In this document: one piece after another, positions 1 to 5,567 of the stretch
How positions within the stretch are numbered: position 1 is the first letter of the stretch
Layout of the letters: each line of letters starts with the position of its first letter
Notes under the pieces: generated by a model
What the model was told of the DNA's origin: nothing
The model's input: only the letters and a program-made list of their open reading frames with translations
Database searches by the model: none
Made by a program: the position numbers and the translations under genes
Origin: Verrucomicrobiales bacterium
GTDB lineage: Bacteria; Verrucomicrobiota; Verrucomicrobiia; Verrucomicrobiales; Verrucomicrobiaceae
Length of the DNA: 7,046 nucleotides
Assembly: GCA_003453085.1 (NCBI GenBank)
Contig: DMMK01000593.1
Location: 1-7,046 of the forward strand
Direction: 5' to 3'

Positions 1-2615
1 AATAAGGGACGAGGCTTGGTCCGGTAGCACTGCTCCACGGCCAGATCCAGCGCGCGGTGCGCGGCCAGCAGGTCGGCTGGCATCGTATCCGGGTCATACA
101 TCCAGGCGATGGACTTCTCAGGATAATTCTCCCGGACCATGATGACATCCTCAGCCCGCTGATCCAGCGTTTGGCGCTGGGTGTCGGTGAGTTTGGGGAA
201 GGGGAAATTGTTGTAGCAGATAGATGAGGAGTAACGAATTCGCTCTTCTAATCGGCCACCGACAGCCCTAACCCAAACCATGTGCATTTTGCTGGAAATG
301 ACCGTAAAGATCCAAACATCTGCATTATAAATAGCCAAGGCCGAATCCGAGATAACAGAATCTGAATTCAGAATTCCATATGGAATGTATTCGCGGCGCT
401 CAGAACTGACGCGCGGTAAAATCATGGAAGTTCCATCTTTGTGCGAGCGTTGCGCAAACTGATGAGGTATCGTTGCGTAGCCATTTGTTGTCTTTGCTGA
501 TGAAGCTCTACGAAATTCGTAAACTCGTGAAATGCGACTTTCGATTTGAGGGATTGATTTCGCGATCGGAAGCTGTGCATTCGAAATCCATAAGCACCAA
601 CGGTATTCAGAGCGGATAAACTCCTGAGAGCCAAGCAAATAACGAATAAGCGGCTTGGATTGAGGATGGGCTTCTAGCAGTTTATTCCTCTCTTCGCGGT
701 CTAAAATAAGGTGCCCTCCATCGCGTGCCATGCTCCCCATCACGGCATCTGGAAAATCAGAAAGTGGTGAATCACGCCGCCCTATGACAATGTTTGGGCC
801 TGCAATGAGATATGGATTGATATTTGCAGCCAAAGTGCGCATAGAACCCTTGTAGATCCATTTAGGCACACTAGACGCAGGCCTCAATCCAATGATTGAA
901 CACGTTACTCCAGCGTTCTTTTTCGCGCTATTGCTCCATTTGAAGGATGTGTAGGCAAATCCGATCTCTACGTTTCGTGCAAGAATTTTTGGCCACAGAA
1001 TGGCCACATGATCACCTTGGCATACGGAATTAGTTGTGACAAAAGCTAGCGATGCATTGGACTTGGCAATATATTTGGCTCCTTTTAAAAACCAGCAGCT
1101 TATCAAGTCAGCGTCTTTATGGTCAGGTGAACCTTCGTAACAATGAAGCACATCTGATTTATGTTCCGCCGTCTGATTCCTGGCTCCTAGATACGGCGGG
1201 TTCCCCATCAGGAAAACTTGGTGCGTGTCCGATTTTGGGCAGACTGTTTCCCAATCTCGCCGGGTTGCATTGGCGCAGACGATATTAGCCGCATCTTTCA
1301 AAGGCAGCGACGCCACAGGTTTGTTAAACGCTGCCATAAACTCCAGGTTCATTTGATGCTCTGTCAACCACAAGGCCAGGATGGCAACTTCACAGGCGAA
1401 GTCATCAATCTCAATGCCGTAAAATTGGCTGACATGAATGCCCGGCAGGGGAAGCTGGGGCGTATGTTTTTGCAGGGCCTTGAAGATGGCCATTTCCAGC
1501 CGCCGCAGTTCCTTGTAAGTGATGATGAGGAAGTTTCCAGAGCCGCAAGCCGGGTCAAACAGGCGCAGACGATAGAGACGCGCCAGCAGCTTGTTCAGTT
1601 TGTTTTCAGAGTCCTTGGCCTTCTCCAGTTCATCATAAAGTTCATCGAGAAACAGGGGTTTGATGACCTTCAGGATGTTCGGCACTGAGGTGTAATGCAT
1701 CCCCAGCTCCGACCGCTTTTCGTCATCCACCACGCCCTGAAACATGGAGCCGAAAATGTCTGGATTGATCTCCTTCCAGCTTTTGCTGCCCAACTCAATG
1801 AGCTTCTGGCGGGATTTCGTGGAGAATTGCGGGACCGCTGAATGTTTCGCCACCGTGTCATTGAACAGTCCGCCATTGACGTATTCAAAAGGCTTGAGAT
1901 GCGGCTGGGGTTTATATCCCTTCATTGGCTCAGTATTCAGGTGCAGAAACAGTTCACTGAGAAACGTGGATACATCTGAGCCATCCCCTTGGGTGCATTC
2001 ATCCACTGCCTTGGTAAAAGCAGATTCGCCAGGAAAGATACCCGTATCCTCCGCGAAATAGCAAAATAGCAGGCGCGTTAGAAAAACATTCAACGCATGG
2101 CGGTCTTCCCGTGTGCGTGGCGGGTTGTCGAGTCGGATCAAATCATAAAGTTTGGCCATGTCTTCCGCTGCCTTCACATCCGCCTCCACCTCTGCCTGAA
2201 ACACGGTTCTCTCCATGCCTGCCAGCGGCAAAAAGAACACGTAATTTTCAGCCAGATCAGCCATCGCAAAATCAATGCCCTCCCCCTTTTTGGTATCGAA
2301 GGCCGCCACCGTTCTAAAATCGGTGGCCAGCAGAAAGCGGGGTTTGTTGCCCATCACCTTTTTGTCTGCCTTTGCCGCTGCAATGGCCGCAGCAGGAGTG
2401 CCCGTCTTCAGAGATTCATAATGGATTTTCCCCTTTAGCATCACGCAACCGGACTTTTTTACCACGTTGAGATTGCCAGAACGCAGACGCGCCTGAATGG
2501 CCTTCGGAGTGCCAAAACAATCCAGAAAATCATATAGGAAATCCTCCGGCCTGATTTTGACCGCAAGGCGGGTCATGTTGTCTATGATCTCGGTGAGATG
2601 AGGCGCTCTGGACAT
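1..2615 (-). CDS. MmeI-like (type IIG/IIL architecture) adenine-specific DNA methyltransferase, 3' end outside window
   Basis: Reading the minus strand from ATG at 2615 gives 871 open codons to the left edge with no stop, so the C-terminus is missing. Likely role: SAM-dependent N6-adenine methylation of a specific DNA site. Domains in order: N-terminal nuclease-like fold (about residues 1-110), helical spacer (about 115-300, with the FLTRLLF..FAEDTG signature at 178-192), methyltransferase core (about 300-560), target-recognition region (about 560-830), start of a C-terminal helical tail. Core motifs: ELGMHYTS at 303-310, SAM-binding DPACGSGNF at 354-362, FYGIEID with acidic E402, catalytic NPPY at 472-475, and TTNS near 529. 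The recognition region is AT-richer than the core. From what I know of the family, only some tens of residues should be missing. Where MmeI has its D-x9-E-x-K nuclease residues, this protein shows V51, K61 and K63, so cleavage is doubtful. No good Shine-Dalgarno precedes 2615; ATG at 2576 is an alternative start. The methyltransferase assignment is firm; target and nuclease status are open. Confidence 0.93.
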   Translation of the reverse strand, partial: MSRAPHLTEIIDNMTRLAVKIRPEDFLYDFLDCFGTPKAIQARLRSGNLNVVKKSGCVMLKGKIHYESLKTGTPAAAIAAAKADKKVMGNKPRFLLATDFRTVAAFDTKKGEGIDFAMADLAENYVFFLPLAGMERTVFQAEVEADVKAAEDMAKLYDLIRLDNPPRTREDRHALNVFLTRLLFCYFAEDTGIFPGESAFTKAVDECTQGDGSDVSTFLSELFLHLNTEPMKGYKPQPHLKPFEYVNGGLFNDTVAKHSAVPQFSTKSRQKLIELGSKSWKEINPDIFGSMFQGVVDDEKRSELGMHYTSVPNILKVIKPLFLDELYDELEKAKDSENKLNKLLARLYRLRLFDPACGSGNFLIITYKELRRLEMAIFKALQKHTPQLPLPGIHVSQFYGIEIDDFACEVAILALWLTEHQMNLEFMAAFNKPVASLPLKDAANIVCANATRRDWETVCPKSDTHQVFLMGNPPYLGARNQTAEHKSDVLHCYEGSPDHKDADLISCWFLKGAKYIAKSNASLAFVTTNSVCQGDHVAILWPKILARNVEIGFAYTSFKWSNSAKKNAGVTCSIIGLRPASSVPKWIYKGSMRTLAANINPYLIAGPNIVIGRRDSPLSDFPDAVMGSMARDGGHLILDREERNKLLEAHPQSKPLIRYLLGSQEFIRSEYRWCLWISNAQLPIAKSIPQIESRISRVYEFRRASSAKTTNGYATIPHQFAQRSHKDGTSMILPRVSSERREYIPYGILNSDSVISDSALAIYNADVWIFTVISSKMHMVWVRAVGGRLEERIRYSSSICYNNFPFPKLTDTQRQTLDQRAEDVIMVRENYPEKSIAWMYDPDTMPADLLAAHRALDLAVEQCYRTKPRPL

Positions 2616-2624
2616 GGCTTTAAT

Positions 2625-2641
2625 GTGTCAGAAGAAGACAC
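2625..2641. promoter_or_regulatory. small dyad upstream of methyltransferase start
   Basis: GTGTC and GACAC form a perfect 5-bp inverted repeat around a 7-base spacer, ending nine bases before the ATG at 2615. It could be an operator or an mRNA hairpin controlling methyltransferase expression. The arms are short enough to occur by chance, and no convincing -35/-10 pair was seen beside it. Confidence 0.25.
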
Positions 2642-2724
2642 CCGCGTGCAAATAGCAACACCCATCATCATATCAGCCATCTTTTTACGAAACGCCGTTT
2701 TGATCTCGCCGGATGGCCTCTGCC

Positions 2725-2750
2725 GCTGCGGGGTCAGCAGTCCCCGCAGC
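2725..2750. repeat. 9-bp GC-rich inverted repeat (hairpin)
   Basis: GCTGCGGGG and CCCCGCAGC are perfect complements around an 8-base loop. A second dyad, TCCGGGC/GCCCGGA, lies at 2771-2799 with a 15-base spacer. No T-run follows on either strand, so a classical intrinsic terminator is unlikely. A structural element of the transcript, or part of an origin or transfer site, is possible but unsupported. Confidence 0.5.
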
Positions 2751-2875
2751 AGCACATGGAGCAAGCTCCCTCCGGGCGGCTGTCCAGCTTTAGCCCGGAT
2801 GACCGTCTCTTGTGAAACCTGCTGAGCCTTACAGAGTGACAGGATCGTGAAGGAGGGAGGCAAAAAATGTCCAGG

Positions 2876-3048
2876 CTATTCGTTCCCTTGACTGTCTTCT
2901 TCCCACTCCTCTAGCTCCTCATGAACGATGAAAGCAGGCGGAAGGCTTCCTAAATCTTGGGATGAATTTTAGATGCTTGGGAGGTGTTGGAAAATTTGTC
3001 TTCGAGTTCTCCGCCCTCCCGCAAGTGGAAACGAAAGGGGGCGGTCAT
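2876..3048 (-). pseudogene. possible frameshifted small gene of unknown function
   Basis: An ORF from ATG at 3048 encodes 32 residues (MTAPFRFHLREGG...) and stops at 2950. In the -1 frame an open stretch at 2876-2968 has no start codon but reads like a real acidic C-terminus: LGSLPPAFIVHEELEEWEED, then a short tail and TAG. A single-base shift near 2957 would join them into a protein of about 58 residues. I do not recognise it; short acidic proteins of this type include antitoxin-like regulators, but nothing identifies it as one. No clear ribosome binding site precedes 3048. It may be a decayed gene, a sequencing error, or chance. Confidence 0.3.
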
Positions 3049-3204
3049 GGGCCTGCTTCGTTTCCAGGCTTTACCCTCATGAATGGCTTCGTTTCCATCT
3101 CGTTTCCTAAAAGCAGCTTCGTTTCCAGTTCGTTTCCATCTGGTTTCCAGCGGGGTGGCTTCGTTTCCCGTTTCCCTGCCTGGGGGGTGAGTATCGGAAA
3201 CGAG
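3026..3204. repeat. iteron-like GTTTCC array, candidate replication origin
   Basis: Eight direct copies of a TTCGTTTCCA-like unit on the plus strand have their GTTTCC cores at 3060, 3091, 3102, 3121, 3132, 3143, 3163 and 3170. They are flanked by inverted copies (GGAAAC) at 3027-3032 and 3196-3201. Four copies share the longer form GCTTCGTTTCC, starting at 3055, 3086, 3116 and 3158; the spacings of 31, 30 and 42 bp are close to whole helical turns, and neighbours within clusters are mostly 11 bp apart. Sequences between copies differ, so this is not a simple tandem duplication. The array begins 23 bp past the RepA-like stop codon. Clustered, helically phased repeats beside replication genes are typical of iteron origins bound by an initiator. 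The repeat array is directly visible; the origin role is inference. Confidence 0.75.
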
Positions 3205-3226
3205 GGAATTTGAGGGAGCGGGCAGC

Positions 3227-4234
3227 CTATGGGATAGCTGCGTAATCTCTGCCGTCTTTGGTCACCAGTCCCGCTTTCATGAGCTTATTGGCCCATCTAC
3301 TGACAGTGCCAGGCTCCACATTCAGCAGGGAGGCCAACTCCGTGTTTTTGACTATGCCGTCCCGAATATGGGCCAACAGGGCTTCCGCCCCGCTGTGAGT
3401 CTTGCAGGTAATCGTCATGCCTGCACCCTGCGTATGGAGTTCCCACTTCAAAGCCGGGGCCTCGGTGGCACGGCAGTTGCGTATTTTGGCAAAGGAGGTG
3501 GTGAAGGCTTTGGCCGGGCCGTCTTCCGCGCTGTCATCCTTGAGGCTGATAATCCAATGCGCCATGTCCTCCCTGCGGCTGCTGCCACGCATAGCCCCAT
3601 TGCGGCCCGCGTGATGGACGATCAAGACGGTAATGCCCCGATGACGCAAGCTGAGCAACCAATCGCGGATTTGATCAAAGGAATCATTGTTGTTTTCCTC
3701 CATGCCAAGCTGCGCTGTGCTGAGGTTATCAATGATGAAAACGCTGTCGTTTGGCAGCATTTTTGAAAGGGCTTCTTGATGGCCGGGTTCTGCAATGTTG
3801 ACGCTGCTTCCTCCAGTGTGGAAAAGCCGCTCATTGCTAAGCCAGTGAAACCTGTCCGAGGCAATGCCGATCATGCGGGCACGCTCCTGTACGTCTGCCA
3901 GGTTCATCTCTGCATCGAAGTAATAGACGGCGCGGGGACATTCTCCGGCCTGCCATTCCCCCAATGCCACGCCTTCTGCTATGGCGTTTCCTATCAGCAT
4001 GGCCATCCAGCTTTTACCCGCACCACGGGGGGCGAACAAGAAGCCAAAGTCTCCCTTCTTCATCCAGGCTCCAAGGAGTGCGGGGCGCTGCTCCATCTTC
4101 AAGGCTACCAATGCCTTGGCGGTGAGTAGAGCGGCAGAGAAATCTGGGGTAGCTGAGGGACATTGCGCCGGGTCTTGCGGCTTTGCCTTTGCCCTGGCCA
4201 TCTGGCGGAGTTCATCGGTAATGTCTTCACTCAT
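3227..4234 (-). CDS. RepA-like AAA_25 family ATPase / replicative helicase
   Basis: This 335-residue protein has the RecA-fold ATPase pattern of the RepA/AAA_25 group, whose known members are hexameric 5'-3' helicases of plasmids and phage-like elements. Visible motifs: Walker A APRGAGKS at 68-75, YFDAEM at 105-110 whose E109 fits the catalytic glutamate, Walker B SVFIIDN at 164-170, VLIVHHAG at 203-210 (sensor-type histidines), RGSSRRED at 216-223, and SFAKIRN at 247-253. The last 50 residues (about 285-335) look like a winged helix, with TELASLLNVEPGTVSRW as the recognition part, giving a plausible DNA-binding tail. The ATG overlaps the stop of the upstream primase-like gene (ATGA, 4231-4234) and no Shine-Dalgarno is seen, so translation is probably coupled. 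It presumably unwinds DNA for that partner and may recognise the adjacent repeat array through its tail. A regulatory ATPase role is less likely. Confidence 0.88.
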   Translation of the reverse strand: MSEDITDELRQMARAKAKPQDPAQCPSATPDFSAALLTAKALVALKMEQRPALLGAWMKKGDFGFLFAPRGAGKSWMAMLIGNAIAEGVALGEWQAGECPRAVYYFDAEMNLADVQERARMIGIASDRFHWLSNERLFHTGGSSVNIAEPGHQEALSKMLPNDSVFIIDNLSTAQLGMEENNNDSFDQIRDWLLSLRHRGITVLIVHHAGRNGAMRGSSRREDMAHWIISLKDDSAEDGPAKAFTTSFAKIRNCRATEAPALKWELHTQGAGMTITCKTHSGAEALLAHIRDGIVKNTELASLLNVEPGTVSRWANKLMKAGLVTKDGRDYAAIP

Positions 4235-5181
4235 AGGAAAAGGGAATTAAGGGTTTCTGAATGGGCCAGGTGGTCTGCCACAATAGGGCCAAGGTCATTC
4301 CCTGACGGGAGCTTGAGCGCATCCACGCGGCAGCCTGTGCGCTCCAGGTCTTGCAGCCAGGTAACGGCGGCCTCGAATCCGGCTTTGTCGGTGTCCGGCA
4401 GGATGCGCACATGACGGCCTTTCAATGAGGCAAGCAGGCCAGCGGCACGGTTAAAGCGTGAGCTGGCACTGGTGGCGGCAATGGCGGTCCATCCAGGGGC
4501 ATCTGCCAGGGAGATGCAGCCAAGCGCCTCCAGCAGGCCAATGCAGCCTTCTACAAGCAGCACGTGCGGACTGTCCCCAAGCAGGCCAGCGCCAATGAAT
4601 GCGCCGATGGAGCCGGGGAGGTTCTTGGACTTGCTGTAGCCATCCCGCACGGGCAGCGGCTGGCCATCCAGACGGCGGGCCTGGGCAAAGTCTCCCTCTG
4701 CCAGGATGAAGCAGGTGGCGTGCTCATAGCGGCAGGTGTGAAGCAATCCCGCATCCGCAGCACTTCGCAAGGCGCTGCCAGGGAGGCTGCGAAGGCGTGA
4801 GAGTGTTTCCAACTCTAATAGCGCTGGCGCTTTGAAGGTGGGCCATGAATTTCTCTGGCGTGCTTTAGCCTCGTCATCGCTGAGGGCGTGAGCGCTATAA
4901 GATTGCCCAAAGGTTTCAATCTCGTTTAGCAGGTAGCCAAAGGGCCGTGATGAATTGGCTGCACTGCGCAGCTTGTGGCGTAGTTCCGCCTCTCTCCACG
5001 GGGGCTGGCAATGGGTTTGATTCCAAACCAATAGAAGAGGTAAGGCATCTTCCAGGGTTAAGCCAAAGCCACGTGTGAGGACGGCGGCGGCATTGAAAGC
5101 GGCGTTGTGGCCACCGCTGCCCGCGATGGCTGCGGGTAGCCTTTCTAGGTAGGCGGCAGCGCGTTCTGGAATTGAGTACAT
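4231..5181 (-). CDS. PriCT-Toprim primase-like protein
   Basis: This is a 316-residue protein. Residues about 8-76 match the PriCT-type helical domain found in mobile-element primases (GGHNAAFNAA at 23-32, CQPPWREAEL at 58-67, LRSAA). Residues about 110-200 could be a DnaG-like N-terminal core subdomain. Residues about 204-310 form a Toprim domain: VLLVEG with E211, ILPDTDKAG with D263 and D265, and a conserved-looking GND at 294-296. These acidic residues bind the catalytic metals in DnaG-type primases. No CHC2 zinc finger and no helicase domain are present; the helicase is instead the next gene, coupled by an ATGA overlap. The likely role is primer synthesis for element replication. The ATG at 5181 is preceded not by a Shine-Dalgarno but by a perfect dyad that touches it. 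A non-primase Toprim nuclease role cannot be excluded, but PriCT argues for primase. Confidence 0.83.
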   Translation of the reverse strand: MYSIPERAAAYLERLPAAIAGSGGHNAAFNAAAVLTRGFGLTLEDALPLLLVWNQTHCQPPWREAELRHKLRSAANSSRPFGYLLNEIETFGQSYSAHALSDDEAKARQRNSWPTFKAPALLELETLSRLRSLPGSALRSAADAGLLHTCRYEHATCFILAEGDFAQARRLDGQPLPVRDGYSKSKNLPGSIGAFIGAGLLGDSPHVLLVEGCIGLLEALGCISLADAPGWTAIAATSASSRFNRAAGLLASLKGRHVRILPDTDKAGFEAAVTWLQDLERTGCRVDALKLPSGNDLGPIVADHLAHSETLNSLFL

Positions 5182-5202
5182 GGTGCAAGCAGAGGTTGCA
5201 CC
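5182..5202. promoter_or_regulatory. 7-bp dyad abutting the primase start codon
   Basis: GGTGCAA and TTGCACC form a perfect inverted repeat around a 7-base loop, and the last stem base is directly next to the start codon at 5181. In mRNA it would fold exactly where the ribosome binds; in DNA it would suit a dimeric repressor. The small HTH protein encoded just upstream is a possible ligand (inference). Confidence 0.45.
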
Positions 5203-5243
5203 GGGGCTATATTCGCCTACTTTACCGCATCGCTAAATGCAGG

Positions 5244-5268
5244 GCCGGGTGGGCGAAAGCTCCCCGGC
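5244..5268. repeat. GC-rich inverted repeat between HTH gene and primase gene
   Basis: GCCGGG and CCCGGC pair around 13 bases, five bases past the HTH stop codon. A competing small stem, AAAGC/GCTTT, overlaps it at 5256-5271. No T-run follows on the minus strand, so at most it is an attenuating hairpin inside the operon. The rest of the 91-bp gap shows no clear promoter. Confidence 0.3.
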
Positions 5269-5272
5269 TTTG

Positions 5273-5473
5273 TTATGCCAGGGCTTCGCGCTCCATGCGC
5301 TCAACTTCACTCATGGCATAGCGGATGCCACGGGAGCCGAATTTGGTAATCTTTAGCTTCCCATCTCTTCGCAACCTCCAAAGAAACATGCTAGATACTT
5401 TCCACCGCTGGCGGAGTTCTGCGGGGGTGAGGTATGGGGCGGCAGGTTGATTAGTGGTATTCGGTGATTTCAT
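5273..5473 (-). CDS. excisionase/AlpA-type helix-turn-helix protein
   Basis: This is a 66-residue protein. After a short polar N-terminus, residues about 15-61 give the MerR-like HTH_17 pattern of excisionases and AlpA regulators: LTPAELRQRWKVS as first helix and turn, MFLWRLRRDGKL as recognition helix, KFGSRGIRYAMSEVERME as wing and final helix. Such proteins bind DNA beside attachment sites to steer the recombinase toward excision, or activate element genes; AlpA does the latter for P4-like prophages. Its place between the recombinase and the replication genes fits either role. Length is typical for the family. The start at 5473 keeps the whole domain and its A is the last base of a 7-bp dyad, suggesting autoregulation. 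The replication genes follow on the same strand after 91 bp and probably share its transcript. Confidence 0.8.
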   Translation of the reverse strand: MKSPNTTNQPAAPYLTPAELRQRWKVSSMFLWRLRRDGKLKITKFGSRGIRYAMSEVERMEREALA

Positions 5474-5494
5474 AGCGTCGGTTATGTGACGCTA
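5473..5494. promoter_or_regulatory. 7-bp dyad abutting the HTH gene start codon
   Basis: TAGCGTC and GACGCTA form a perfect inverted repeat around an 8-base spacer, reaching into the first base of the start codon. It starts two bases downstream of the candidate -10 box, so it would cover the transcription start. This is a good operator candidate for autoregulation by the HTH protein, or a translation-blocking hairpin. Confidence 0.45.
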
Positions 5495-5496
5495 AC

Positions 5497-5524
5497 TTAA
5501 TAGACTCAGTTCTAAATATGTCGC
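5497..5524 (-). promoter_or_regulatory. candidate promoter for HTH-primase-repA genes
   Basis: On the minus strand GCGACA (5524-5519) and TATTAA (5502-5497) lie 16 bases apart, each matching four of six bases of the sigma-70-type boxes. The stretch is AT-rich, follows the hairpin after orf207, and places the dyad at 5473-5494 over the expected transcription start. The match is weak and rests mostly on position. Confidence 0.3.
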
Positions 5525-5532
5525 ACTAACTC

Positions 5533-5566
5533 TGACTCACGAAAAACGCCGCTTTTTTGTGAGTCA
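5533..5566. terminator. strong hairpin after orf207, probable terminator
   Basis: TGACTCAC and GTGAGTCA form an 8-bp outer stem. After one G-T position it continues as AAAAA/TTTTT around the loop CGCCGC. It begins two bases past the orf207 stop at 5568. Because the T-run lies inside the stem and not after it, this is not a textbook intrinsic terminator, but position and length make a transcript end or 3' stabiliser likely. Confidence 0.5.
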
Positions 5567-5567
5567 A

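Larger units (their letters stand above)
2616..3226. other. 611-bp intergenic region between methyltransferase and RepA-like gene
   Basis: No convincing intact gene was found on either strand. From right to left it holds an iteron-like array (3026-3204), a possible broken small minus-strand gene (2876-3048), a purine-rich AGGAGGGAGG on the plus strand (2851-2860) six bases before a 15-codon hydrophobic plus-strand ORF (2867-2914), two GC-rich dyads (2725-2750 and 2771-2799), and a small dyad just upstream of the methyltransferase start (2625-2641). It is the only long non-coding stretch in the window and lies immediately downstream of the replication genes, where an origin would be plausible. 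Confidence 0.7.

Noticed and set aside
1218..1688. Plus-strand ORF of 156 residues
   Set aside because: It lies opposite the catalytic core of the methyltransferase, whose motifs fix the true frame.
1..2615. Left third looks gene-poor, suggesting a decayed methyltransferase
   Set aside because: Reading the minus strand codon by codon shows one uninterrupted frame from 2615 to the edge with all core motifs. It lacks only a stop inside the window.
2598..2825. Plus-strand ORF of 75 residues
   Set aside because: It is antisense to the methyltransferase start and the dyads, has no ribosome binding site, and shows no recognisable domain.
2582..2863. Minus-strand ORF of 93 residues overlapping the methyltransferase start
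   Set aside because: It needs a TTG start without a Shine-Dalgarno, overlaps the methyltransferase by 34 bases, has low-complexity Arg/Ser/Pro-rich composition, and resembles no family I know.
3055..3176. CRISPR-like array from the recurring GTTTCC units
   Set aside because: Units are only about 10 bases, spacers are 1-21 bases and irregular, and no cas genes are present. Iteron-like is a better description.
3368..4129. Two longer plus-strand ORFs (132 and 117 residues) opposite the RepA-like gene
   Set aside because: They are antisense to a gene with clear Walker motifs and have no domain signals; they are by-products of its codon use.
5256..5274. Plus-strand terminator (AAAGC/GCTTT stem followed by GTT)
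   Set aside because: The stem is only 5 bp with a poor T-tract, and no plus-strand gene precedes it.
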